In this document: in pieces, positions 53,601 through 63,157 of the stretch | Layout of the letters: the number at the start of each line of letters is the position of its first letter | How positions within the stretch are numbered: the first letter of the stretch is position 1 | From: Dactylellina haptotyla | Lineage: Eukaryota; Ascomycota; Orbiliomycetes; Orbiliales; Orbiliaceae | Assembly (NCBI GenBank): GCA_031310005.1 | Contig: CM062386.1 | Span: forward strand, 3,100,001 to 3,164,000 | Direction of reading: 5' to 3' | DNA: 64,000 bases | Notes under the pieces: model-generated | The model's input: the letters and a program-made list of their open reading frames with translations, nothing else | Told to the model about the DNA's origin: nothing | Database searches by the model: none | Position numbers and translations under genes: made by a program

Positions 53601-55730
53601 TTAATTGATATTGGGGAGGAGAGCGTCCTTTATTGCATTCTGGAAAGCTTTCAATGCAACATTGTAAACCGCTTTCAGGGCAATTTTACTCAACTTCACC
53701 GCAACATCGATCGCAGCATCCTCAATTTCCGCGGTAAGCTTAGCAATCTCTCCGGTGAAAGTATCAACCACTTGACCCCCACACCCGACAACTGTGTCGA
53801 TACCTTGCACTCCTGCCTTCCAATTGGTGAAAACGTCTTTCCAAACCACAGCAATAAGCTGGCCTATGTCCTTAGGGTTGGTGAGCACTAGGCCACAGAC
53901 TCCAGCTTCGATATAACAACCTGGATGGGAGTTAAAGGCGAACTCGCCAATGGAGTCACACGTTTCGCCGCATGTCAACTTGGGTACAAGCGCTTTCTGC
54001 AGGCAGTTCATCGTTTTGAATATCCAGTTTTGTCCGGCAGGACTGAAGTTGTTGATTGCCACTGTGAAATCAGCGCACTTGCGTGCTCCGTAATCTAAGG
54101 GGTATCCTGTCGCTCCACATTTGAAAGTGGCTTCCGCGCAAGACGTATAAAAATCGCAAGTTCCAAAAACCGGAACCTTGCAATTATCTTGACATTTCGG
54201 GGCCGTTGGGCAAACCGTACAGTCGTCGCATAATTCGCACGCGGTATCATCGATCTTATCGATTACCACTTGCGATTGAAGTGCGGAATCGGCTACATTG
54301 GAAACACCAATATCAAATTGAACCGTTTTGGCATTACTTCTAATATCGAGTTTCAAGGTAAACCAATCCGTAGCACCGTTAGTATCGAATGCAGCTAGAC
54401 CGAGGTTGTTCATGCTGTTTGAGTAATCCATAAAATCGCCTGCATCTGAACGTATAGTGACAATGAAATAGTCATTATACTGGGTGCCGAAGTACCCGCC
54501 CGGGACCTCTGCAGTTATGAACTTGTACCGGATATACACCGACTTTGTTCCCGTCTTCACAGCATACGACCGTGAGATGAGTTGCAAATTGGGCTTGGAA
54601 CTTGTAGAGATACTAAGATCGTTATCCAGAGCACGTTTCTTATTCTCGGTGTGGGTAATGACGCTGATACTGCCCGTATTAGAAGTAACCCACCCGTTTG
54701 ACCCCAGTGAGAAATCATTGTTATCGATGGGGCTCGGTGGTAGAAATGGAAGAAGCGTCAACGTGACGGTAGTACTTGTAGCTGCAAGTCCAGAAACAGC
54801 GATTTCATTTGTATCCGTTCGGGCGATCAGAGAAATTGTACTGCTCGGCATATTAATAAAGGTGACCATTCCAGCAGCATCCGTGATACCGGATTGTTTA
54901 ACACCGACATATATGGTTGAAGCGGCTTCAACTTTCACACCTGCGGCAGGTTGTCCAGACGGATCTAAAATCTTGACCGGCATGCTGATGGACCCGAACA
55001 GAAGGTTAAATGTTCCGAACAGCGGGCTCCCAGCATCATCAAAAGCAAAGACACCAAACTGGACAAAGATCGTTGGTGCTTCCCGACCTGGTATCGTGAT
55101 GACATTGCCCGACACTGTCGTATCGATGATTGGCTCTCCATTGGCGAGAACGCCATATGAAGAAGTGTTAAGATTTGCGCAAGATAGAATAATGTCGAAG
55201 GGCTTTCCTATCGGGTTGAAGTCGGTTTCTGAGGCCCCTGAGAGACTGAAACTAGGAGTGCAGGCTGGGGGGGTTGATGAGGTGGTCGTTGAAGAAGAGG
55301 TTGTGGTAGTAGGAGGAGTAGTCGTGGTGGTTGAGGTCGTTGTTGTTGTGACGGTAGTGGTTAAATAACAGCCACAAGCGCTAGATACGTCCTTCGGTTT
55401 TGCGCACTTCGTACTGATATATGGTGGAACACTAACACTCGCGCGTGGATATAGCTCATTAGAATGACCGTAGGATCGATCTCTAAACGCCAAATTAGGA
55501 ACAGTTCTGTTAGAATGTTGTTATACAACACGATACGCTCGAAGCATAGAGTATTACCTTTTCACCACTGAACCGAGGTATGACTTGCAGAACTCTGTAG
55601 AGTTGCTTGGTTTGCCTCGTAGGGCGCGGAGACAGTTGTTCGCATGGCATCCATCTGACTTGGCGTGTCCAGGTTGAGTTTGTAATAACAAATAGAGAAA
55701 AAAGGGTAGAGTAGCGATTTTGAAGATCAT
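53601..55730 (-). CDS. Large secreted Cys-rich protein with Thr-rich linker
   Basis: The two-exon model is 55730-55558 and 55482-53601 (intron 75 nt, donor GTAATA, branch TTCTAAC, acceptor TTTAG), giving about 684 residues. The first 24 residues form a clear signal peptide (MIFKIATLPFFLYLLLQ...), followed by CHANNCLRALRG, a start seen in many secreted ascomycete proteins. Next comes a Thr/Ser-rich linker (about residues 105-135), a beta-rich module, and a segment like a carboxypeptidase-regulatory fold (PVKILDPSGQPAAGVKVEA). After this comes a second beta-sandwich-like module starting DNNDFSLGSNGWV, as in carbohydrate-binding folds. A Cys-rich domain follows (CDFYTSCAEA, GYPLDYGARKCADF, TMNCLQKALVP, FNSHPGCYIEAGVC), ending in an amphipathic helix. 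It is probably an extracellular or cell-wall glycoprotein. I know this type only as uncharacterised fungal proteins. The long antisense frame at 54484-55368 is a shadow. Confidence 0.85.
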
Positions 55731-56543
55731 CTTGATGATGTCCAGTATGAGAAAAAGATCGCTCTATAACACAGAATCAGTTCCTGGAGGGCTTAAGAGA
55801 CAGCAGTCGTCCTCCATACGATAGTCTCTTATTTAAAGCCTTTGAATCACATTGAGCCTCGTCCAATATTCGACCATTCCTGAGATATCATCCTACTTTT
55901 CTTAGCCTTCCATGAGATATTTCGGGTCTTTTCAAAAGTCGCACAAGAATCACAAATAATTTTATTGGCCTATGTTCTCTCTCATGCATCATGGTCGGTG
56001 GCGTTTAGGGGCGGCTAAGTTCCTAGATCCTCCCGTGCACCCGGCCGTGTGAACTTGGCATTGATTGTTGATCAGCCGCACGAGGCTGCGGAAAACTCGC
56101 GAGTGTTTATCCGAAGATTCCAGTTATGACAAGCCATTTCCTGTGTGGTAGACAATGCGTATGCAAAGGATTATATGAGTGGCGCTAAATAATCCATACC
56201 TTGTACCTCCACGATTGGCATCTGCGATATTTAATTGGGCCGTAAATATATACTACCATGATAGTTGTCTCAGGCCAAGCTCAGTTCCGTGGGATCACAA
56301 AACTATACCCAAGCCTATTTAGCCTCATTTTGATGCATGGCCTTACTATTAAGTGACCTTAGATTGGGACGGTAGATCCGAGGAACTACATACAAAAAGC
56401 GAGAGCTAACCAGTAGTTTCCAAGGGATAATGTACACTCGAGAGAAGTCCCCTTCCTCGTCCCTAAACGCCTCAAACAGCTCTCTCTTGGGCACTGCGGC
56501 TTAGCACTAGATCTGGCTCCCCGGCTCTGTCCCTGTTAGTAGG
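55731..56543. other. Upstream region of the secreted Cys-rich gene, with possible coding relic
   Basis: The first few hundred bases should be the promoter of the minus-strand gene starting at 55730. On the minus strand, around 56510-56410, a short open stretch reads like protein (PKRELFEAFRDEEGDF) but has no start, stop structure or partner exon that I can define. It lies next to the duplicated segment at 56544-56640 and may be part of a decayed relative of the coiled-coil gene. Confidence 0.35.
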
Positions 56544-56640
56544 GTGGGCTCCGAACCTGGTGGAAGCTTCTAGCAACGTTGGTCGAGTATCTCACAAGGA
56601 TTTAAAAACACCTAAGTAGGAATGATATTGAGGATCCTGG
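56544..56640 (-). repeat. Degenerate copy of an intron-exon junction of the neighbouring coiled-coil gene
   Basis: This 97-bp segment is a clearly related, imperfect direct repeat of 57269-57367, which covers most of intron 1 and the first bases of exon 2 of the gene at 56664-57542. Both begin GTGGGCTCCGAAC and contain AGCAACGTT and GAATGATAT on the plus strand. The copies lie about 725 bp apart in the same orientation. Confidence 0.75.
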
Positions 56641-56663
56641 CTTTCCGGAAGGCGCCATCCTGC

Positions 56664-57542
56664 CTAGCTGCAGGTACATAGCATCTCCACCTTAGGCCCC
56701 TTAGGATCCTGACTCTGCGGCCTCTTCGACTTCCCGTCATGGAGGTACCGCACCGTTTCTCCCAGTTCTCGCATCCTTGCGAAGCGCTTGCCAGAAACCT
56801 CAAGCTCGGCTTCAAGCTCGGCATGAGCCTTCCATGCATTCTTTTCCCTCTTCTCCAACTTCTTCGCCAGCCTTTCTACCCTTTCGCTCTCCTTCTCAAA
56901 CTTCTTCTTTGCCCTGACCAACCTGTCCAAGGACTCTTCCATCCGCTTGATCTGTATATTGTATAATTAATTAGTCCGCCGATCATGCCGATGTAATTAA
57001 TCGTTTGAGATATTATAATTACAATATAAGATAAATCCGAAAACTTACGGCCTTTATCTCTTTCGTTAATAGCCTCTCCGCCAAATCGTCCTGAAGACTA
57101 TCCGTACTGCTGCTGCTTTCTCCCTCCAGCTCTAGTGCCTCTTCATCACTGTCAGACGACTTGGCTCGCTTTGGGGAGCGCTCCCCCTCTTCCTCCCCGG
57201 ACACCTCGGACAGCTTCCTCTTTGCGGCCAACCGGGTCTGACTCGCTGATGGTTTTCCTCTCGGTGAGGTGGGCTCCGAACCCGGAGTTGGCTTCCAGCA
57301 ACGTTAGCCGAATATCTCGCGAGGATATAAACGATATCCATGGAAGAATGATATAGAGGTATCCAGGAAAGTCTTACCACCACTCTCTCCCAGTCTACCA
57401 TAGTAGACTCGCTAAGCGGTTCGAGGATCTCATACGGTTTGTCGAGATCCTCTTTTGCCTTCCGCTTAAACCGGCGTCTTTGAACCTTAGTATGAGCTTC
57501 GGCACCCAGAGTCTCAAACTCGCTTCTACTTCGAGTTTCCAT
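56664..57542 (-). CDS. Hypothetical nuclear-type coiled-coil protein, 231 residues
   Basis: Exons on the minus strand are 57542-57378, 57291-57049 and 56951-56664, in frame, with GTAAGA and GTAAGT donors and introns of 86 and 97 nt. The ATG at 57542 is used because the downstream frames lack one. Residues 1-55 are charged (QRRRFKRKAKEDLDKPYEIL). The middle has a bipartite-looking nuclear signal and acidic stretch (AAKRKLSEVSGEEEGERSPKR, SSDSDEEALELEGE). The last third is a long Lys/Glu-rich coiled coil (VRAKKKFEKESERVERLAKKLEKREKN). No catalytic domain is visible. The family is unknown to me and probably lineage-specific. The 3' end may be alternatively spliced, as a GTACCT lies just before the stop. 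An intron-exon junction of this gene is duplicated downstream. Confidence 0.7.
57269..57367 (-). repeat. Second copy of the 97-99-bp direct repeat, inside the coiled-coil gene
   Basis: This copy includes the branch site and acceptor of intron 1 and the start of exon 2. Compared with 56544-56640 many differences are C/T or G/A changes, consistent with ordinary decay or mild RIP of the downstream copy. Confidence 0.75.
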
Positions 57543-57875
57543 ATCAGATTGTAGCGATATTGCGTTTTTTTAGGAGAAAGTAGTCTCTTGTACGAAATTT
57601 TTGATATGGGGGCACTGTGAAGTTTGGGATAATTAGGAGATGATGGAAGTGGTTAGTCGATAGATGAATTTTGATTGTCAATTCTATCGTTGCAAAATGT
57701 TCATACAGTTCTGCTCGCTTGGTGCTCCAATGCAACGACCCAATGAACAAACGTCTTTGACATGATACATTAACCTCTGACCTCCTATGCAGCAACAGCA
57801 CGCCTGCCATCTAGCAACGAGACTACATCGTAAGCATACATACAAGACTCAAATCTAGATTCATATCAAAGGATA
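57543..57875. other. Short intergenic region
   Basis: This 333-bp region lies between two minus-strand genes. It holds the promoter of the coiled-coil gene and the 3' end of the 57876-59221 gene. No further feature is seen. Confidence 0.5.
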
Positions 57876-59221
57876 TCAACTCATGCCATCCTCGGGTGAG
57901 GGAGGCTGTACGTTAAACTCATAAACCTCAGCAACGTCCTCATCATCAGGATGGACAACATTCTGCACAGCAAAGAGATTGTCCTGCTCTTGTGACAGCG
58001 GCCAAGGCGCATCGTGGTTAACATGCACAACCTGAAAAAATTGATGATCTCCCCTTCCAATCCGACCAAGTTGCCCTCGGAAATTATTCTTCTCACTAGT
58101 CTCAGTTAAACTATCAAATGGCGTACGGTTGGGACGCTTCAACATGCCCGGAAAGTCTTGGGTACCTTCCTCCCACTCCCACCCTTCCGGCGGCCGAATC
58201 TCATACGGCAACGTGAAATGATCCGGATCAATATTTGGTGGGTCTGGTATCAACTCCAGCGCTCGCACCATTGTCCTTATCGGGAAGTACCAGCACAAGA
58301 ATTTATCCTCCAGCGCTTTAGATATATCTTGGAATGTTTGAGTGGTTGTACCGTCAGGCTGAAGTCCGAAGACCAAGCCGCTCGTTCTTTCCGGTAAATC
58401 CAACAAAGCAGCCCACTGGGCCCCTTCCTGCGCCCTAGTACGCATTGCCATAGCGACATCTCTAGCGGCAGTAAACCTGTTTGCGAAATCTTGCCTCGCC
58501 GCTGGATCTATTTCGACGACCTTTGTCCCTACGGCTGCGTTGATTCCAGGGATACCTTTCGGTGGCACTCTTATCACTCTGCCGTCGTAAATCTGCAACA
58601 AGAGTTTACCCATCGATGGTTTTTGCGAGGCAAGAGTCCTCGTCCAAGTTCTAAATTCTAGCAATCTTTCTGCTGCCTCTATGAAGAAATCGTAATACTG
58701 CGTTTTCAAGATATCTCGCATCTGGTAGATCTGGTCGATATTCTTGAACCCACTCGGCTTCAATGCATGCAATAGAGCTGGCGTATCGTAAGGTTCTCCT
58801 CTCTCTTCCGCCCGCACCTTCAAAGCATCGGCATAAGAAGTTAACCTATTGATTGCTGTGCCAATAACTTCGAGGTACGCTCCGACTGTCTTTCTTCTAT
58901 CCTCTCTGTTGTCTGCAAGTTTGAGGGGTGTGCTTCCGGGAATGTTGAGTTCGCATCTCCGAGCGACGTGGTTACTCATCGCTCGGATTTCAACTTGGAT
59001 GTCGTTTAAGGGTTCGATGTTGTCGTTCAAGTACATGTTCCAGATTGGTTCGACAGGCACGTATGTTTTCGCAGCAATCCCTCTGGTAGTGTGTTTCGGT
59101 TAGTATCTTCTCAAATGTAAGATTTCTAATGAATACATGTAATGTGTAGAACTTACAAGTGACAATTTAAGTATACCGTGAGGAGAAAGTGAACAATCGG
59201 AGCTGTTGTCCATGGCTTCAT
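57876..59221 (-). CDS. Secreted orphan protein, about 423 residues
   Basis: The two-exon model on the minus strand is 59221-59157 and 59082-57876 (intron 74 nt, donor GTAAGT, branch ATACTAACC, acceptor CCAG). Exon 1 supplies an ATG and a signal peptide (MKPWTTAPIVHFLLTVYLN...) cleaved probably around residues 22-27, just before AAKTYVPVEPIW. The mature part is mostly alpha-helical and soluble (IGTAINRLTSYADALKVRAEE, MRDILKTQYYDFFIEAAERLL), with a Pro-rich acidic C-terminus. It has few cysteines and no enzyme motif. It is adjacent to and divergent from another secreted orphan at 60108, with 886 bp between their starts. Its function is unknown. Secretion is inferred from the signal peptide, and the gene structure is well supported by the intron signals. 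Confidence 0.8.
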
Positions 59222-60107
59222 CTTGGCCGTCTATGCCGACTCCCCAGGACTACTATTAAGCATGGGGCTAGCACGATATCTACAGAGTATCTTAATAAAA
59301 TAGAAATCGACTACTCAACGAATGAAATTGCATATTGTGTCGGCCTATGTGCGCGCGTTATTTCTCTGGTCAAAAATCTCAATTATACTCCTCTAGTGGA
59401 GGTGACACAACACGACGTGGCATGGAATTCTGTGTTACTTCCAAGATAGGAAATACAGAACCCAAAAGGGAAATCGTCCAATTTTCAGCCTCAAGATGTT
59501 AATGCTACCGCATGCATACGTACCCCTTCTCCAGATCCACATATGAGACTTGAACCGTTGAAAACCGTTGCGGTGAGGAAATGCCAAGTCTATTACCTCT
59601 AGTAATCTTGTGCCTGGATTTAATGTTTCATGGCGTGGGCCAACTACAACTGCTGTGCTCTGCCTCCAACGCAACGGTTTCGAACGTTTCATAGCTGTGA
59701 AAAGTGAGGATTTAACACATATAGAGAATGACATATTCTGTTGGTTGGTAAATCTTCTGTAAAAACTACAGGCCGCAGACAAAGTAGATTTTTCGCAGAA
59801 GAATGGATTTACTGTGCCCTATAACAGACGATACTACAGGATCAATTTAATGGCTTCATTGTTTTAGATTTAATTTTATTTGCTAACTTGGGGGACAACG
59901 AGCACATCCCCATCTCCAAGTAATCATAAGTCTCATCTTTTACATATATAACGATGTTAATACGGCCACGTATTCATCTCGAGATACACACCAGTAGTCT
60001 TTACTTCTATTTGCATTGTATGGTATCATCGCGGTTTCGATTTCTATAGTTCTCAGACTCAATGAAGCATAGAAGGTGGAATCAATATTAACTTTCTCAA
60101 AACGAGG
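59222..60107. other. Bidirectional promoter region of two secreted-protein genes
   Basis: These 886 bp separate two divergent genes (starts at 59221 on minus and 60108 on plus) and must contain both promoters. A 115-codon antisense frame at 59435-59782 has no recognisable features and I do not call it. No repeat or RNA gene is seen. Confidence 0.5.
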
Positions 60108-61090
60108 ATGAGAATCGAAAAGTGGATATATTGGTTTGCATCAATAGCGTACCTTGGGCGAGCGTCAAACATAGAAGTACACCTCCCTCCACGTCTCCAA
60201 ATTTCTCAACTATGGATGAAATAGCATTTCAACCTCGCGTAAAATACTAATCATCGGGACACATATAGATACACAACCACGGCGCTGTATCGTCCAATAA
60301 AATAGAAACACACAACGACAACACCGCATGGTTCGGTCACCGAATATTTAAACCGAAGAAAAAGATCGGAATCACGCCACCCAAGAAGACGAAAAAAAGC
60401 GGCATCACCAGACTATTCAAACGAGTAGACGGAGACGACCCGCCGATCCCCGAAGACCCAAAAATCAACATCGACGACCCCCTCTACGCCCGCTGGATCA
60501 AGCCACCCGACCAAGACATCCCGCACATGGACTATAACTGTCGCCGAGAAAACTCGCCAGAAGAAGGCCTCTCGTCCGCTGAAATCCGCGAAGTCTCCCG
60601 TTATCTCATCTGGCAACTGGTAAACAATACCATGAATTTTGTCGCTCGGCCGTCGGATCCGCAGTTCCCGTGTTATCCTGTATACTGCCACTATCCGGCC
60701 TCGCTAGTGACGCTGTGTAATCATAAACCGAACCCGTTGCAGAACGCGATTATAATCCCCGCCCGCGATGTAGGGCGTTACCTGTGGGATTTATACCAGC
60801 TAACGTATCTGGATACTATCTGGTTGAAGAAGAACTGGGAGGGCGGGTTTAGGCCTTGTAGAGACCCGGAGTCGCATGATACTTCGCCTTTGATTGATAG
60901 TTTTATGGCGTGGGCGAGGTGGACGGCGGATGAGTGGGAGGTTATTGTGTCTAGGGAGATGGATAAGGCGGGGTGTGATCGGTGGCGGGGTAGTCCTGAG
61001 TGGATTACTACGGGGGGTGGGGCGGTGGCAGCTGGGGTGCCACAGGATTTCTTTGGGGGGATTCCGAGGGTTTGGGGGCCTTCGTGGTGA
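60108..61090 (+). CDS. Secreted orphan protein, 296 residues (effector-like)
   Basis: The two-exon model is 60108-60176 and 60269-61090 (intron 92 nt, donor GTACAC, branch TACTAATC, acceptor ATAG), in frame. Exon 1 encodes just the signal peptide MRIEKWIYWFASIAYLG..., the only ATG that fits. The mature N-terminus carries a strongly basic tract (FKPKKKIGITPPKKTKK), then an acidic/proline segment (DGDDPPIPEDPKINIDDP). The main domain is Trp- and Tyr-rich with scattered cysteines (YPVYCHYPASLVTLCNHKPN, DVGRYLWDLYQLTYLDTIW, FMAWARWTADEW), ending in a Gly-rich tail RVWGPSW. No known family is recognised. The basic tract could act as a nuclear signal or a protease-processed pro-segment. It is divergent from the other secreted orphan. 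Codon use in the first half of exon 2 is rich in C-ending codons. Confidence 0.8.
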
Positions 61091-63157
61091 TGATTGGTAT
61101 TGTGTATGAGAGTTTGAATATGAGAGTTTTCACATTGCATTGGTATGGTAGTTTTAAAGTTTTACAAAGGTATTTTGTTAATTATTTGATATAAGTTGGC
61201 ATACATGAATCTAAATTATAATCGAGCTATTCATTTTCTACTTCTCTTTTCAGAGTTCTGCGAAATTTGCTTATTGACGAGTTGCATCGTTTTATATTCT
61301 CAAAATTCTGTCGAGAATGTGTTGACGGTGGAGTTTTGAAATTCCGAATGGTTGCTTTTCCAGGGCGTTGAAGCAACGCTCTTTTCGGACTTCATTTCGG
61401 TACGGACATGTGTCGTGCACGCTATTTATACCACCCGTCCCTTTTTTTCCTTTAGAGATTCATCTCGGCCTCGCATAGAAGGAGCTTAACGAGATTGAAT
61501 ATATCATATTATATTAATATTCCCATTCCCATGCATGTAATTTAATTCGGCGAAAGGAAGGGTAGACGTTCTGGACTGCCGGAGGAAAATATGATAACCA
61601 TTCCTTGCATGCATATTTGTGTTTGGGGTGACTGGCCCGCCCGAAAAAAATGTAGAGGTAAGGTCGCACCTGACGACTCCTTGGTTTCCCGTCCCACCTG
61701 CAATTTTGGACGGGCTGCGGATGTCAAAAGTTGGCCAAGGAGTAGATTCGCAAGGTTTTTGAACACTTCATATTCGTCTTGGCTACTGGGTAGAAATTTT
61801 CACCCGCCAGTTCGAGTAGGCTAGTTGGGCTAGTTGGACAACCTGTCGACATCGACTCGCAAAAACCGGTGTAGCTGGTCTGAGGAACTTTTGAAACCTC
61901 AGGTTTTGAACATGAACAAGATATTGTCGGAAGGTTGAGACACAAAAAACGACGCTAGTCTGGGTCGGAAATCCCGAACCTCGCAGCCCAGCTGCGGGCC
62001 TGACACAACCGCCCGCCAGTTGGTGGGGAGCAGCACATTTTTTGGGGTGGGATTGTTCGTTCATGTCCAATTTCATCACGAGATTGTGGTGTGTAAAACA
62101 TGATTGGCTGGGCAGCGCGTTTTTCCGATGTTGCCCTTGGAACCCCAACTCCGAGTGGGATGGATGCGATATGAGGCAATTCGGAGCTGAATGAATGAAT
62201 GACTGGGTGGGGATGCCGTCGGCTGTGCAGCCTTGTTTTTCTTGATTTTGATATTTTTTATTCTTTGAGGGAAGCGATTGGGGCCGGAGGAAGGCGATGA
62301 GGTCTTGATGCATGTAGAGAGTTCTATCTACAATCTTTTGCATCTGGCTTGCATTCGACGCTGCAGGTTCCTCGATTCGAAGGTCTGAGGCATTCTGTGG
62401 AATTTTGTGCCGAGTAACCACGCTGGAAGACGGAATATGATACTACAGTTACGACAGAGCAATCCAAATGAAATATTTGTGTAATGTCGACGACGAAGTG
62501 AAGTTAAAGTGACTTCATGGTAGATGTAATCGAGTTGTCATTGGTGGCCCGATGGGGTACCCCGATACGCTTGATCTAAAAAGCGTAGAAAATCGCTTCC
62601 TATCGAGTAAAAACTGCCCTAGATTGATTGCATCGAGGTAGTCTAGGAGCTTGAGGGACGGCACCAACACCCGATCGATATCTCAACCCGTCGCTCTCGA
62701 CTAGATCCAGAAGCGAAAGATTTGCCTTTTGAATCCTTGTTTTTCTTGAGCACAATGATTGCACAATCGCGCTGAGGAATAGCTGGGCCATCCCACGGCG
62801 CAAACGGGACATGATCAGCCACCCAGATGCAATGAAAATGCAATGAGAGGCCGCAGATTCCACATATTCTGCATATTCTGCGAGATTGCATAGCGAAGCA
62901 TGCTGGTTTGTCCCGAGCTGACAAGCTGAAAAAAGCCCCGAACTTCGACTGGGCGTCCTATTTTCCTATTTCCGACCGGGGTCCAGAAACAAAAGGTGGA
63001 GGGTGTATCACCCGATGGGCACACTTTTCCCTGTGTGGCATCGTGGGGACTGCGATTGAGATTGCAAGGCAGGAGAGTGGTTTTTTTTCTCTCGTTCCTC
63101 CCTTATAATTAAGAGTGCTCATATGCATGGGGCAGGCCTGCTCTTGATATTAAAAAA
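61091..63157. other. Long intergenic region, 2.1 kb
   Basis: No supportable gene is found. A 212-codon frame on the minus strand (61783-62421) has a low-complexity, His/Gln/Ser-rich translation with no domain and sits in GC-rich DNA where chance frames are common. The distal part, with runs such as TTTTTTTTCTCTCGTTCCTC near 63081-63100, is likely the promoter of the gene starting at 63158. Long upstream regions like this are usual for regulated fungal genes. Confidence 0.45.

Noticed and set aside
54484-55368. 294-codon frame on the plus strand
   Set aside because: Antisense to the Thr-rich secreted protein. The Val-rich end is just the complement of Thr codons.
61783-62421. 212-codon frame on the minus strand
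   Set aside because: GC-rich upstream DNA, low-complexity translation, overlapping frames on both strands and no domain. More likely regulatory DNA.
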